Shown piece by piece: positions 29,245 to 39,156 of a stretch of DNA of 64,000 nucleotides. A model generated the notes under the pieces. It was not told where the DNA came from, made no database searches, and worked only from the letters and a program-made list of their open reading frames with translations. A program made the translations under genes and the position numbers. Source of the stretch: Escherichia marmotae (GTDB lineage Bacteria > Pseudomonadota > Gammaproteobacteria > Enterobacterales > Enterobacteriaceae). The stretch covers positions 1,736,001 to 1,800,000 of the forward strand of contig NZ_CP025979.1 of the NCBI RefSeq assembly GCF_002900365.1, in the 5' to 3' direction. Position 1 is the first letter of the stretch. Each line of letters starts with the position of its first letter.

Positions 29245-29558
29245 ACTTTTCTCCCCCTTTTTTGTATCTACCCGGTGAATGACACCGGAAAAATGAATTC
29301 GTTTATCTGATGAAAATAGTACCGCCTTTTGTGTAATTTTACTACTCATCCGACCACTTATTTTTGCTTATTGATGGTTTATTTACATTCACCGTGTAAT
29401 TAAGTTACATAAAAGTTAAAATGATACTAACCATTAGTTAAACCATGGCTTTTGCCATTTTTATACTTTTTTTACACCCCGCCCGCAGATTTTTGCGAAA
29501 TCTTTGCAGCCACAATTCTACCCTTCCGGTATCACTTTTAGGCCACTGGAGGTGCACT
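29245..29558. promoter_or_regulatory. ybfA/kdpF divergent control region with KdpE site
   Basis: About 310 bp. The T-rich stretch TTTTTATACTTTTTTTACAC at 29458-29477 matches the KdpE operator upstream of kdpFABC in E. coli. KdpE bound there activates the operon under potassium limitation or osmotic upshift. Confidence 0.8.
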
Positions 29559-29648
29559 GTGAGTGCAGGCGTGATAACCGGCGTGTTGCTGGTGTTTTTA
29601 TTACTGGGTTATCTGGTTTATGCCCTGATCAATGCGGAGGCGTTCTGA
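29559..29648 (+). CDS. kdpF: Potassium-transporting ATPase small subunit KdpF
   Basis: 29 residues from a GTG start (MSAGVITGVLLVFLLLGYLVYALINAEAF), a single membrane helix that stabilises the KdpFABC complex. Ribosome site GGAGGTG lies eight bases upstream. The TGA shares its A with the kdpA ATG. Confidence 0.95.
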   Translation: MSAGVITGVLLVFLLLGYLVYALINAEAF

Positions 29649-31321
29649 TGGCTGCGCAAGGGTTCTTACTGATCGCCACGTTTTTACTGGTGCTGATGGT
29701 GCTGGCGCGCCCTTTAGGCAGCGGGCTGGCACGGCTGATTAATGATATTCCTCTTCCCGGTACGGCAGGCGTTGAACGCGTACTCTTTCGCGCACTTGGC
29801 GTCTCTGACCGTGAGATGAACTGGAAGCAGTATCTGTCTGCCATTCTCTGCCTGAACCTGCTGGGACTGGCGGTGCTGTTTTTCATGCTGGTCGGTCAGC
29901 ACTATCTGCCGCTTAATCCGCAGCAACTGCCGGGTTTGTCGTGGGATCTGGCGCTGAATACTGCTGTCAGCTTTGTCACCAACACCAACTGGCAGTCTTA
30001 CAGCGGCGAAACAACGTTGAGCTATTTCAGTCAGATGACGGGCTTAACGGTACAAAACTTTCTTTCTGCCGCCAGCGGGATTACGGTGATTTTCGCCCTC
30101 ATCCGCGCGTTTACCCGCCAGAGCATGAGCACACTGGGCAATGCCTGGGTCGATCTGTTACGCATCACGTTATGGGTGTTAGCCCCAGTGGCGTTGTTGA
30201 TCGCCCTGTTTTTTATTCAACAAGGTGCGCTACAAAACTTTCTGCCTTATCAGGCTGTGACAACCGTTGAAGGGGCACAGCAATTGTTACCGATGGGGCC
30301 GGTGGCTTCTCAGGAAGCGATTAAGATGCTCGGTACTAATGGCGGTGGTTTCTTTAATGCCAACTCGTCGCATCCGTTTGAAAACCCGACCGCACTGACC
30401 AACTTCGTGCAAATGCTGGCGATCTTCTTGATCCCAACGGCGCTTTGCTTTGCCTTTGGCGAAGTGGCGGGCGATCGTCGTCAGGGGCGCATGTTGCTGT
30501 GGGCAATGTCGGTGATTTTTGTCATCTGCGTGGCCGTGGTGATGTGGGCAGAAATTCAGGGTAATCCTCATCTGTTGGCGCTGGGCGCAGACAGCAGCAT
30601 CAATATGGAAGGTAAAGAGAGCCGTTTTGGCGTACTGGTCAGTAGCCTGTTTGCGGTCGTGACTACGGCGGCTTCCTGCGGCGCAGTGATTGCGATGCAT
30701 GATTCGTTTACCGCTCTCGGCGGCATGGTGCCGATGTGGTTGATGCAAATTGGTGAAGTGGTATTCGGCGGCGTGGGTTCTGGCCTTTACGGCATGATGC
30801 TGTTCGTCCTGCTGGCGGTGTTTATTGCCGGGCTGATGATTGGTCGCACGCCGGAATATCTGGGTAAAAAAATCGACGTGCGCGAGATGAAACTGACCGC
30901 GCTGGCGATTCTGGTTACCCCAACGCTGGTGCTGATGGGCGCGGCGCTGGCGATGATGACCGATGCCGGACGTAGCGCCATGCTCAACCCTGGCCCGCAT
31001 GGTTTTAGCGAAGTGCTGTACGCCGTGTCGTCCGCCGCCAACAACAACGGCAGTGCCTTTGCCGGATTAAGCGCCAACTCACCGTTCTGGAACTGCTTAC
31101 TGGCGTTCTGCATGTTTGTCGGGCGCTTCGGGGTGATTATCCCGGTGATGGCGATTGCCGGTTCGCTGGTGAGTAAAAAGAGCCAACCCGCCAGCTCCGG
31201 TACACTGCCAACGCACGGCCCGCTGTTTATTGGCCTGTTAATCGGCACCGTGTTGCTGGTTGGCGCACTGACCTTTATCCCTGCCCTGGCGCTTGGTCCG
31301 GTGGCGGAATATCTCTCCTGA
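29648..31321 (+). CDS. kdpA: Potassium-transporting ATPase potassium-binding subunit KdpA
   Basis: 557 residues from ATG 29648 (MAAQGFLLIATFLLVL), overlapping the kdpF stop by one base. It is the K+ channel-like subunit, with ten membrane helices and four selectivity-filter-like loops (VSFVTNTNWQSY, GTNGGGFFNANS, CGAVIAMHDSFTALGG, SSAANNNGSAFAG). It takes in K+ at micromolar levels and passes it to KdpB. Confidence 0.98.
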   Translation: MAAQGFLLIATFLLVLMVLARPLGSGLARLINDIPLPGTAGVERVLFRALGVSDREMNWKQYLSAILCLNLLGLAVLFFMLVGQHYLPLNPQQLPGLSWDLALNTAVSFVTNTNWQSYSGETTLSYFSQMTGLTVQNFLSAASGITVIFALIRAFTRQSMSTLGNAWVDLLRITLWVLAPVALLIALFFIQQGALQNFLPYQAVTTVEGAQQLLPMGPVASQEAIKMLGTNGGGFFNANSSHPFENPTALTNFVQMLAIFLIPTALCFAFGEVAGDRRQGRMLLWAMSVIFVICVAVVMWAEIQGNPHLLALGADSSINMEGKESRFGVLVSSLFAVVTTAASCGAVIAMHDSFTALGGMVPMWLMQIGEVVFGGVGSGLYGMMLFVLLAVFIAGLMIGRTPEYLGKKIDVREMKLTALAILVTPTLVLMGAALAMMTDAGRSAMLNPGPHGFSEVLYAVSSAANNNGSAFAGLSANSPFWNCLLAFCMFVGRFGVIIPVMAIAGSLVSKKSQPASSGTLPTHGPLFIGLLIGTVLLVGALTFIPALALGPVAEYLS

Positions 31322-31343
31322 TGATATTGAGTGAGCACTGAAT

Positions 31344-33392
31344 ATGAGTCGTAAACAACTGGCGCTATTCGAACCAACACTTGTCGCCCAGGCGCTGAAA
31401 GAAGCGGTGAAAAAATTAAGTCCGCAGGCGCAATGGCGCAATCCGGTGATGTTTATCGTCTGGATCGGCAGTCTGCTGACCACCTTTATTAGTATCGCGA
31501 TGGTGAGCGGTGCGATGCCCGGCAATGCGCTATTTAGCGCGGCAATTAGTGGCTGGCTTTGGGTCACCGTGCTGTTCGCCAATTTCGCAGAGGCGCTGGC
31601 GGAAGGCCGCAGTAAAGCGCAGGCCAACAGTCTGAAAGGGGTGAAAAAAACCGCCTTTGCTCGCAAGCTGCGCGAGCCGAAATATGGTGCTGTGGCAGAC
31701 AAAGTTCCGGCCGATCAACTGCGTAAAGGCGACATCGTGCTGGTAGAAGCGGGCGATATTATCCCTTGCGATGGTGAAGTTATTGAAGGTGGCGCATCGG
31801 TCGATGAGAGCGCCATCACCGGGGAATCAGCACCGGTGATCCGTGAGTCCGGCGGCGATTTTGCCTCCGTCACTGGCGGCACGCGTATTCTTTCTGACTG
31901 GCTGGTAATTGAGTGCAGCGTTAACCCCGGCGAGACGTTTCTGGATCGGATGATCGCGATGGTGGAAGGCGCACAACGACGCAAAACGCCGAACGAGATT
32001 GCCCTGACCATTCTCCTGATTGCCCTGACCATCGTCTTTTTACTGGCAACCGCAACGCTATGGCCATTTACCGCCTGGGGCGGTAACGCAGTCAGCGTGA
32101 CGGTACTGGTAGCGCTGCTGGTCTGTCTGATCCCAACAACTATCGGCGGCTTGCTGTCAGCTATCGGCGTCGCCGGGATGAGCCGGATGCTGGGCGCGAA
32201 TGTGATCGCCACCAGCGGACGTGCAGTTGAAGCTGCGGGCGACGTGGACGTCCTGCTGCTGGATAAAACCGGCACCATCACCCTCGGTAACCGCCAGGCA
32301 TCAGAGTTTATCCCCGCGCAGGGCGTGGAGGAAAAAACGCTGGCCGACGCCGCACAACTGGCTTCGCTGGCCGATGAAACGCCGGAAGGCCGCAGTATTG
32401 TGATCCTCGCCAAGCAGCGTTTTAACCTGCGCGAGCGCGATGTGCAGTCGCTCCATGCCACCTTTGTACCCTTTACTGCGCAAAGCCGGATGAGTGGGAT
32501 CAACATTGATAACCGCATGATCCGTAAAGGTTCTGTCGATGCCATTCGCCGTCATGTCGAGGCTAACGGTAGCCACTTCCCTGCCGATGTCGACCAAAAA
32601 GTCGATCAGGTTGCGCGTCAGGGTGCCACGCCGCTGGTAGTGGTGGAAGGTTCTCGCGTGCTGGGCGTTATTGCGCTGAAAGATATCATCAAAGGTGGCA
32701 TTAAAGAGCGTTTCGCCCAACTGCGCCAAATGGGCATTAAAACGGTGATGATTACCGGCGATAACCGTCTGACCGCCGCCGCCATTGCAGCGGAAGCGGG
32801 CGTCGACGATTTCCTTGCCGAAGCGACACCAGAGGCCAAGCTGGCGTTGATTCGTCAGTACCAGGCGGAAGGCCGTTTGGTGGCAATGACTGGCGACGGT
32901 ACCAACGATGCCCCAGCGCTGGCGCAAGCCGACGTCGCGGTGGCGATGAACTCCGGCACTCAGGCGGCGAAAGAAGCGGGCAATATGGTGGATCTCGACT
33001 CCAATCCGACCAAGTTGATCGAGGTGGTGCATATTGGCAAACAGATGCTGATGACCCGTGGTTCGCTTACGACCTTCAGCATTGCCAACGATGTGGCGAA
33101 ATACTTCGCCATTATTCCGGCGGCGTTCGCGGCAACGTATCCGCAGTTGAATGCGCTGAACATCATGCGCCTGCATTCGCCCGACTCCGCCATTCTCAGT
33201 GCAGTTATTTTCAATGCCTTGATTATCGTCTTTTTGATTCCCCTGGCATTAAAAGGCGTGAGTTATAAACCGCTTACCGCTTCTGCCATGTTGCGCCGTA
33301 ACTTATGGATTTACGGTATGGGTGGGCTGCTGGTGCCGTTTATCGGTATCAAAGTCATTGATTTACTGCTGACCGTTTGCGGTCTGGTGTGA
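31344..33392 (+). CDS. kdpB: Potassium-transporting ATPase ATP-binding subunit KdpB
   Basis: 682 residues, a P-type ATPase. The phosphorylation motif DKTGTITLGN (Asp307), the TGES actuator loop and TGDGTNDAPALAQADV hinge are intact. KdpB uses ATP to drive K+ transport through KdpA. It lies 22 bp after kdpA and nine bp before kdpC. Confidence 0.98.
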   Translation: MSRKQLALFEPTLVAQALKEAVKKLSPQAQWRNPVMFIVWIGSLLTTFISIAMVSGAMPGNALFSAAISGWLWVTVLFANFAEALAEGRSKAQANSLKGVKKTAFARKLREPKYGAVADKVPADQLRKGDIVLVEAGDIIPCDGEVIEGGASVDESAITGESAPVIRESGGDFASVTGGTRILSDWLVIECSVNPGETFLDRMIAMVEGAQRRKTPNEIALTILLIALTIVFLLATATLWPFTAWGGNAVSVTVLVALLVCLIPTTIGGLLSAIGVAGMSRMLGANVIATSGRAVEAAGDVDVLLLDKTGTITLGNRQASEFIPAQGVEEKTLADAAQLASLADETPEGRSIVILAKQRFNLRERDVQSLHATFVPFTAQSRMSGINIDNRMIRKGSVDAIRRHVEANGSHFPADVDQKVDQVARQGATPLVVVEGSRVLGVIALKDIIKGGIKERFAQLRQMGIKTVMITGDNRLTAAAIAAEAGVDDFLAEATPEAKLALIRQYQAEGRLVAMTGDGTNDAPALAQADVAVAMNSGTQAAKEAGNMVDLDSNPTKLIEVVHIGKQMLMTRGSLTTFSIANDVAKYFAIIPAAFAATYPQLNALNIMRLHSPDSAILSAVIFNALIIVFLIPLALKGVSYKPLTASAMLRRNLWIYGMGGLLVPFIGIKVIDLLLTVCGLV

Positions 33393-33400
33393 GGTTTACC

Positions 33401-33973
33401 ATGCGTGGATTACGTCCGGCATTCTCGACTTTTCTCTTTCTGTTATTGATTACTGGCGGCGTTTACCCGCTGCTAACCACCCTACTTGGGCAATGGTGGT
33501 TTCCCTGGCAGGCCAACGGTTCGTTGATCCGTGAAGGTGATACAGTGCGCGGTTCGGCATTAATCGGGCAGAATTTTACCGATAACGGCTATTTTCATGG
33601 CCGCCCGTCGGCAACGGCAGAAATGCCCTATAATCCACAAGCTTCTGGCGGGAGCAATCTGGCGGTCAGTAATCCGGCGCTGAATAAACAAATAGCTGCA
33701 CGCGTTGCTGCTTTACGAGCCGCTAACCCGGATGCCAGCGCGAGCGTTCCGGTTGAACTGGTCACGGCTTCGGCAAGCGGGCTGGACAATAACATTACCC
33801 CGCAAGCGGCGACCTGGCAGATCCCACGGGTGGCGAAAGCGCGTAATCTCAGCGTTGAACAGCTCACACAACTGGTCGCAAAATACAGCCAACAACCGCT
33901 GGTGAAATATATCGGCCAGCCGGTCGTCAACATTGTCGAACTCAATCTGGCGCTGGATAAGCTTGATGAATAA
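33401..33973 (+). CDS. kdpC: Potassium-transporting ATPase subunit KdpC
   Basis: 190 residues from MRGLRPAFSTFLFLLLITGGVYP, one N-terminal membrane helix and a soluble domain (NFTDNGYFHGRPSAT). It raises the ATP affinity of KdpB. The upstream start at 33377 would overlap kdpB and is not preferred. It overlaps kdpD by eight bases. Confidence 0.97.
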   Translation: MRGLRPAFSTFLFLLLITGGVYPLLTTLLGQWWFPWQANGSLIREGDTVRGSALIGQNFTDNGYFHGRPSATAEMPYNPQASGGSNLAVSNPALNKQIAARVAALRAANPDASASVPVELVTASASGLDNNITPQAATWQIPRVAKARNLSVEQLTQLVAKYSQQPLVKYIGQPVVNIVELNLALDKLDE

Positions 33974-36650
33974 CGAACCCTTACGTCCCGACCCCGACCG
34001 TCTGCTGGAACAAACTGCCGCGCCGCATCGCGGAAAGCTAAAAGTTTTCTTCGGTGCCTGTGCGGGCGTCGGGAAAACCTGGGCGATGCTGGCGGAAGCC
34101 CAGCGACTGCGGGCGCAAGGGCTGGATATTGTGGTTGGCGTGGTAGAAACCCACGGGCGGAAAGATACCGCCGCAATGCTGGAAGGTCTGGCTGTTCTGC
34201 CACTGAAACGCCAAGCGTACCGTGGGCGGCATATCAGCGAGTTTGATCTCGATGCCGCCCTCGCCCGCCGTCCGGCGCTGATATTAATGGATGAACTGGC
34301 GCACAGTAATGCGCCAGGTTCCCGTCATCCTAAACGCTGGCAGGATATCGAAGAGCTACTGGAAGCAGGCATTGATGTTTTCACTACCGTCAACGTTCAG
34401 CATCTGGAAAGTCTGAACGATGTGGTCAGTGGCGTCACCGGAATTCAGGTACGGGAAACCGTGCCCGATCCTTTTTTCGATGCCGCCGACGACGTGGTGC
34501 TGGTGGACCTGCCTCCGGACGATCTGCGCCAGCGACTGAAAGAAGGCAAAGTCTATATTGCCGGGCAGGCTGAGCGCGCCATTGAACATTTTTTCCGCAA
34601 AGGCAATTTGATTGCCCTGCGCGAACTGGCGCTGCGCCGTACTGCCGATCGCGTAGATGAGCAAATGCGCGCCTGGCGGGGGAGTCCTGGCGAAGAGAAA
34701 GTCTGGCACACGCGCGACGCGATCCTTTTATGTATTGGGCATAATACGGGCAGCGAAAAACTGGTTCGGGCGGCGGCGCGGCTGGCGTCAAGGCTGGGGA
34801 GCGTCTGGCACGCTGTATATGTTGAAACCCCTGCCCTGCACCGCTTACCGGAGAAAAAACGTCGAGCCATTCTCAGCGCCTTGCGTCTGGCGCAGGAGTT
34901 AGGCGCAGAGACAGCAACACTTTCTGATCCGGCAGAAGAAAAAGCCGTAGTGCGTTATGCCCGGGAGCATAATCTCGGCAAGATAATTCTCGGTCGCCCG
35001 GCCTCGCGCCGCTGGTGGCGTCGGGAAACCTTTGCCGACCGACTGGCGCGCATCGCCCCCGACCTCGATCAGGTACTGGTCGCGCTTGATGAACCACCTG
35101 CGCGCACAATTAATAACGCGCCGGATAGCCGCTCTTTTAAAGACAAATGGCGGGTGCAAATTCAGGGCTGCGTGGTTGCCGCCACGTTATGCGCCGTTAT
35201 CACTTTAATTGCCATGCAGTGGCTGATGGCCTTCGATGCCGCTAACCTGGTGATGCTGTATCTGTTGGGCGTGGTGGTGGTGGCACTTTTTTATGGTCGC
35301 TGGCCTTCGGTGGTTGCCACCGTCATTAACGTGGTGAGTTTCGATCTCTTTTTTATCGCCCCACGCGGCACGCTCGCCGTCTCTGATGTGCAGTATCTGC
35401 TGACCTTCACGGTGATGTTAACCGTCGGGCTGGTGATCGGGAACCTTACCGCTGGCGTGCGTTACCAGGCGCGGGTAGCCCGTTACCGCGAGCAACGCAC
35501 GCGACACTTATATGAAATGTCAAAAACGCTGGCGGTAGGCCGCAGTCCCCAGGACATCGCCGCCACCAGCGAGCAGTTTATTGCTTCTACTTTTCATGCC
35601 CGCAGTCAGGTGTTGTTACCTGATGACAACGGTATATTACTGCCGCTAACACATCCGCAGGGGATGACGCCGTGGGACGATGCTATCGCCCGCTGGAGCT
35701 TTGATAAAGGTCTGCCTGCGGGTGCGGGCACCGACACTTTACCCGGCGTGCCGTACCAGATTTTGCCGTTAAAAAGCGGCGAGAAAACCTACGGACTGGT
35801 GGTGGTGGAACCGGGAAATTTGCGCCAGTTGATGATCCCGGAACAACAGCGCCTGCTGGAAACGTTTACGCTGTTAGTGGCCAATGCTCTTGAGCGCCTG
35901 ATGCTGACCGCCAGCGAAGAACAGGCGCGGATGGCCAGCGAGCGTGAACAGATCCGCAACGCGCTGCTGGCGGCGCTGTCTCACGATTTACGCACCCCGC
36001 TTACGGTGCTGTTTGGTCAGGCAGAAATCTTAACGCTTGATCTGGCAAGCGAAGGTTCTCCGCACGCTCGCCAGGCCAGCGAAATTCGCCAGCATGTGCT
36101 GAACACGACCCGACTGGTAAATAACTTGCTGGATATGGCGCGAATTCAGTCCGGCGGCTTTAATTTGAAGAAAGAGTGGTTAACGCTGGAAGAAGTCGTC
36201 GGCAGTGCGCTGCAAATGCTGGAGCCAGGTTTATCGTCACCCATCAACCTCTCTCTGCCTGAACCGCTGACCTTGATCCACGTCGACGGGCCACTGTTTG
36301 AGCGGGTGCTGATTAATCTGCTGGAGAATGCGGTGAAGTACGCGGGAACGCAGGCTGAAATTGGTATTGATGCCCATGTCGAGGGAGAGCAACTACAACT
36401 GGATGTCTGGGATAACGGCTCCGGTATTCCACAAGGTCAGGAACGGACGATTTTTGATAAATTTGCCCGCGGGAATAAAGAGTCAGCAGTGCCGGGCGTC
36501 GGGCTTGGGTTGGCAATTTGTCGGGCGATTGTAGAAATACACGGTGGTACGATCATCGCATTCAACCGACCGGAAGGTGGCGCTTGTTTTCGTGTTACAC
36601 TTCCTCAGCAAACCGCTCCTGAACTTGAAGAATTTCATGAGGATATGTGA
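33966..36650 (+). CDS. kdpD: Sensor histidine kinase KdpD
   Basis: 894 residues from ATG 33966 inside the end of kdpC. Order: KdpD domain with Walker A GACAGVGKTW (about residues 31-40), universal stress protein-like domain (to about 390), four membrane helices (about 400-500), GAF domain, HisKA with the autophosphorylated His in LAALSHDLRTPLT (near residue 673), and HATPase with NLLENAVKYA and GVGLGLAI. Senses low K+ and high ionic strength and phosphorylates KdpE. Full length for the family. Confidence 0.98.
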   Translation: MNNEPLRPDPDRLLEQTAAPHRGKLKVFFGACAGVGKTWAMLAEAQRLRAQGLDIVVGVVETHGRKDTAAMLEGLAVLPLKRQAYRGRHISEFDLDAALARRPALILMDELAHSNAPGSRHPKRWQDIEELLEAGIDVFTTVNVQHLESLNDVVSGVTGIQVRETVPDPFFDAADDVVLVDLPPDDLRQRLKEGKVYIAGQAERAIEHFFRKGNLIALRELALRRTADRVDEQMRAWRGSPGEEKVWHTRDAILLCIGHNTGSEKLVRAAARLASRLGSVWHAVYVETPALHRLPEKKRRAILSALRLAQELGAETATLSDPAEEKAVVRYAREHNLGKIILGRPASRRWWRRETFADRLARIAPDLDQVLVALDEPPARTINNAPDSRSFKDKWRVQIQGCVVAATLCAVITLIAMQWLMAFDAANLVMLYLLGVVVVALFYGRWPSVVATVINVVSFDLFFIAPRGTLAVSDVQYLLTFTVMLTVGLVIGNLTAGVRYQARVARYREQRTRHLYEMSKTLAVGRSPQDIAATSEQFIASTFHARSQVLLPDDNGILLPLTHPQGMTPWDDAIARWSFDKGLPAGAGTDTLPGVPYQILPLKSGEKTYGLVVVEPGNLRQLMIPEQQRLLETFTLLVANALERLMLTASEEQARMASEREQIRNALLAALSHDLRTPLTVLFGQAEILTLDLASEGSPHARQASEIRQHVLNTTRLVNNLLDMARIQSGGFNLKKEWLTLEEVVGSALQMLEPGLSSPINLSLPEPLTLIHVDGPLFERVLINLLENAVKYAGTQAEIGIDAHVEGEQLQLDVWDNGSGIPQGQERTIFDKFARGNKESAVPGVGLGLAICRAIVEIHGGTIIAFNRPEGGACFRVTLPQQTAPELEEFHEDM

Positions 36651-37324
36651 CAAACATTCTGATTGTTGAAGATGAACAGGCTATTCGTCGCTTTCTGCGC
36701 ACAGCGCTGGAGGGCGACGGTATGCGCGTCTTTGAGGCCGAAACACTGCAACGTGGGCTGCTGGAGGCGGCAACCCGTAAGCCGGATTTGATTATTCTCG
36801 ATCTCGGCCTGCCCGATGGCGATGGAATTGAGTTTATCCGCGACCTGCGCCAGTGGAGCGCGGTGCCGGTAATTGTGCTTTCCGCACGTAGCGAAGAGAG
36901 CGACAAAATCGCCGCGCTGGATGCCGGAGCTGATGATTACCTGAGTAAACCGTTTGGCATTGGTGAATTGCAGGCTCGTCTACGCGTCGCGTTACGCCGC
37001 CACTCCGCCACCGCCGCGCCCGATCCGGTGGTGACATTTTCCGATGTGACCGTTGATTTGGCCGCCCGCGTGATCCATCGCGGCGAGGAAGAAGTGCATT
37101 TGACGCCGATAGAGTTCCGCCTGCTGGCTGTGTTGCTCAACAACGCCGGGAAAGTGCTTACCCAGCGCCAGTTACTCAACCAGGTATGGGGGCCAAATGC
37201 GGTCGAACACAGTCACTATTTGCGGATTTATATGGGGCATCTGCGACAAAAACTGGAACAAGACCCGGCCCGACCTCGCCATTTTATTACTGAAACCGGT
37301 ATTGGGTATCGGTTTATGCTTTAG
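36647..37324 (+). CDS. kdpE: Response regulator KdpE
   Basis: 225 residues from GTG 36647, overlapping the kdpD stop (GTGA). OmpR family: receiver domain with phosphoacceptor Asp52 in LIILDLGLPDGDG and Lys in LSKPFG, then a winged helix ending in ETGIGYRFML. Activates kdpFABC when phosphorylated by KdpD. Confidence 0.98.
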   Translation: MTNILIVEDEQAIRRFLRTALEGDGMRVFEAETLQRGLLEAATRKPDLIILDLGLPDGDGIEFIRDLRQWSAVPVIVLSARSEESDKIAALDAGADDYLSKPFGIGELQARLRVALRRHSATAAPDPVVTFSDVTVDLAARVIHRGEEEVHLTPIEFRLLAVLLNNAGKVLTQRQLLNQVWGPNAVEHSHYLRIYMGHLRQKLEQDPARPRHFITETGIGYRFML

Positions 37325-37440
37325 GGTGTTATTTGTCTGATGCGCGAAAACGCCTTGTCCGGCCTACAAAATAGTGAAAATTCAATATATTGCACTATTC
37401 TCGTAGGCCTGATAAGCGTAGCGCATCAGGCGGTCATAAG
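37325..37440. repeat. BIME (REP pair) between kdpE and pgm
   Basis: Two REP-like units flank AAATAGTGAAAATTCAATATATTGCACTATT: GTCTGATGCGCGAAAACGCC at 37335 and CCTGATAAGCGTAGCGCATC at 37409. This is the whole content of the interval between kdpE and the terminator. In K-12, as I recall, potE and speF stand here. Confidence 0.85.
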
Positions 37441-37441
37441 T

Positions 37442-37476
37442 AAAAAAGGGCGATCTTCCGACCGCCCTTTTTTTTT
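37442..37476. terminator. Bidirectional terminator kdpE/pgm
   Basis: GGGCG (37448-37452) pairs with CGCCC (37463-37467) with an extended GATC/GACC stem base. A-run on the left and T-run (37468-37476) on the right let it end transcription from both convergent genes. Confidence 0.85.
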
Positions 37477-37487
37477 ACTTTATATGA

Positions 37488-39128
37488 TTACGCGTTTTTC
37501 AGAACTTCGCTAACAATCTCAACCGCCTCTTTCTCGATCTGCTTACGATGTGCTTCGCCAAGGAAGCTTTCGCAGTAGATCTTGTATGCGTCTTCCGTGC
37601 CTGACGGACGCGCGGCGAACCAGCCGTTGTCGGTCATCACTTTCAAACCACCGATAGAAGCACCGTTGCCCGGCGCAGCGGTCAGACGCGCGGTGATTGG
37701 GTCGCCTGCCAGAGTGCTGGCGCTCACCATTTCCGGAGACAGCTTAGACAGCGCCGCTTTCTGTGCGGAAGTTGCTGCTGCCTGCAAACGGTTGTAGCTC
37801 GGCGCACCAAAGCGTTTTGCCAGCTCGTTGTAGTGTTCCTGCGGGTTTTTGCCGGTGACGGCAGTAATTTCCGCCGCCAGCAGACACATAATGATGCCGT
37901 CTTTATCAGTTGACCACGGCCTACCGTCGAAACGCAGGAACGAAGCGCCCGCGCTCTCTTCGCCGCCAAAGCCGAAGCTGCCGTCAAACAGACCATCCAC
38001 AAACCATTTGAAACCTACCGGTACTTCTACCAGCTTGCGACCCAGGTCATTGACCACACGGTCGATCATCGCAGAAGAAACCAGCGTTTTACCGACGGCA
38101 ACATCTTTGCCCCACTGCGGACGATGCTGGAACAAGTAATTGATCGCTACTGCCAGGTAGTGGTTCGGATTCATCAACCCTGCCGGAGTAACGATGCCGT
38201 GACGGTCATAATCCGGATCGTTAGCAAACGCCAGATCGAACTTATCACGCAGTGCCAGCAGACCCGCCATCGCACACTCAGAGGAGCAGTCCATACGGAT
38301 CGCGCCGTCTTTGTCGAGGTGCATAAAGCGGAAAGTCTGATCGACCTGATCGTTAACGATGGTCAGGTTGAGATTGTAATACTCGCCAATGCGCTTCCAG
38401 TATTCGATACCGGAACCACCCAACGGATCGACACCCAGCGTCAGGCCAGCCTTCTGAATCGCCGCCATATCGACGATATCGGCCAGGCCTTCCACGAACG
38501 GTTGCACCAGATCTTGTTCTTTCACATGACCGGATGCCATCGCTTCCTCAAGGGAGATACGCTTCACATCTTTCAGGCCATCGGCCAGCAGTGCGTTGGC
38601 CCTGTCTTCCACCACTTTGGTGACGTTGGTATCAGCCGGGCCACCATTTGGCGGATTGTATTTGATACCACCATCTTCCGGCGGGTTATGGGACGGCGTA
38701 ATCACGATACCATCTGCCAGCGGGCCACCTTTTTTGTTGTGAACCAGAATGGCATTGGAAACGGCAGGTGTCGGAGTGAAGCCATTATTTTCCTGCACAA
38801 TGACATCAACCCCGTTTGCTGCCAGCACTTCCAGCACGGAAATGAATGCAGGTTCGGACAAGGCGTGAGTATCTTTACCCACATAGCAAGGGCCAGTGAT
38901 GCCGTTTTTCGCACGTTCTTCGGCAATCGCTTGAGCGATCGCCAGAATGTGCGGCTCGTTAAAGCTGTGGCGCGCTGCACTGCCACGGTGACCGGAAGTA
39001 CCGAATTTCACCGCGTGCTCCGCATTCCCTGCTTCTGGTTTCAGTACATAATATTGTGCCGTCAGTTGGGCGACATTAATCAAATCACTCTGTTGTGCAG
39101 GCTGGCCTGCACGATTGTGGATTGCCAT
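37488..39128 (-). CDS. pgm: Phosphoglucomutase
   Basis: 546 residues from MAIHNRAGQPAQQSDLINVA; the upstream in-frame start at 39182 is rejected because it lies between seqA and pgm without family match. Catalytic serine loop TPSHNPPEDGG (Ser near residue 146), metal loop DPDYDRHG and sugar loop GGEESAGASF are intact. Interconverts glucose-1-phosphate and glucose-6-phosphate. It follows seqA with a 28-bp gap and is co-transcribed. Confidence 0.98.
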   Translation of the reverse strand: MAIHNRAGQPAQQSDLINVAQLTAQYYVLKPEAGNAEHAVKFGTSGHRGSAARHSFNEPHILAIAQAIAEERAKNGITGPCYVGKDTHALSEPAFISVLEVLAANGVDVIVQENNGFTPTPAVSNAILVHNKKGGPLADGIVITPSHNPPEDGGIKYNPPNGGPADTNVTKVVEDRANALLADGLKDVKRISLEEAMASGHVKEQDLVQPFVEGLADIVDMAAIQKAGLTLGVDPLGGSGIEYWKRIGEYYNLNLTIVNDQVDQTFRFMHLDKDGAIRMDCSSECAMAGLLALRDKFDLAFANDPDYDRHGIVTPAGLMNPNHYLAVAINYLFQHRPQWGKDVAVGKTLVSSAMIDRVVNDLGRKLVEVPVGFKWFVDGLFDGSFGFGGEESAGASFLRFDGRPWSTDKDGIIMCLLAAEITAVTGKNPQEHYNELAKRFGAPSYNRLQAAATSAQKAALSKLSPEMVSASTLAGDPITARLTAAPGNGASIGGLKVMTDNGWFAARPSGTEDAYKIYCESFLGEAHRKQIEKEAVEIVSEVLKNA

Positions 39129-39156
39129 TGCTTTGTCCTTTATCTGCAACGTTGTT

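Noticed and set aside
29445..29648. 67-codon frame covering kdpF from 29445
   Set aside because: Upstream part is the KdpE operator and promoter; the true kdpF is the 29-codon GTG-started frame.
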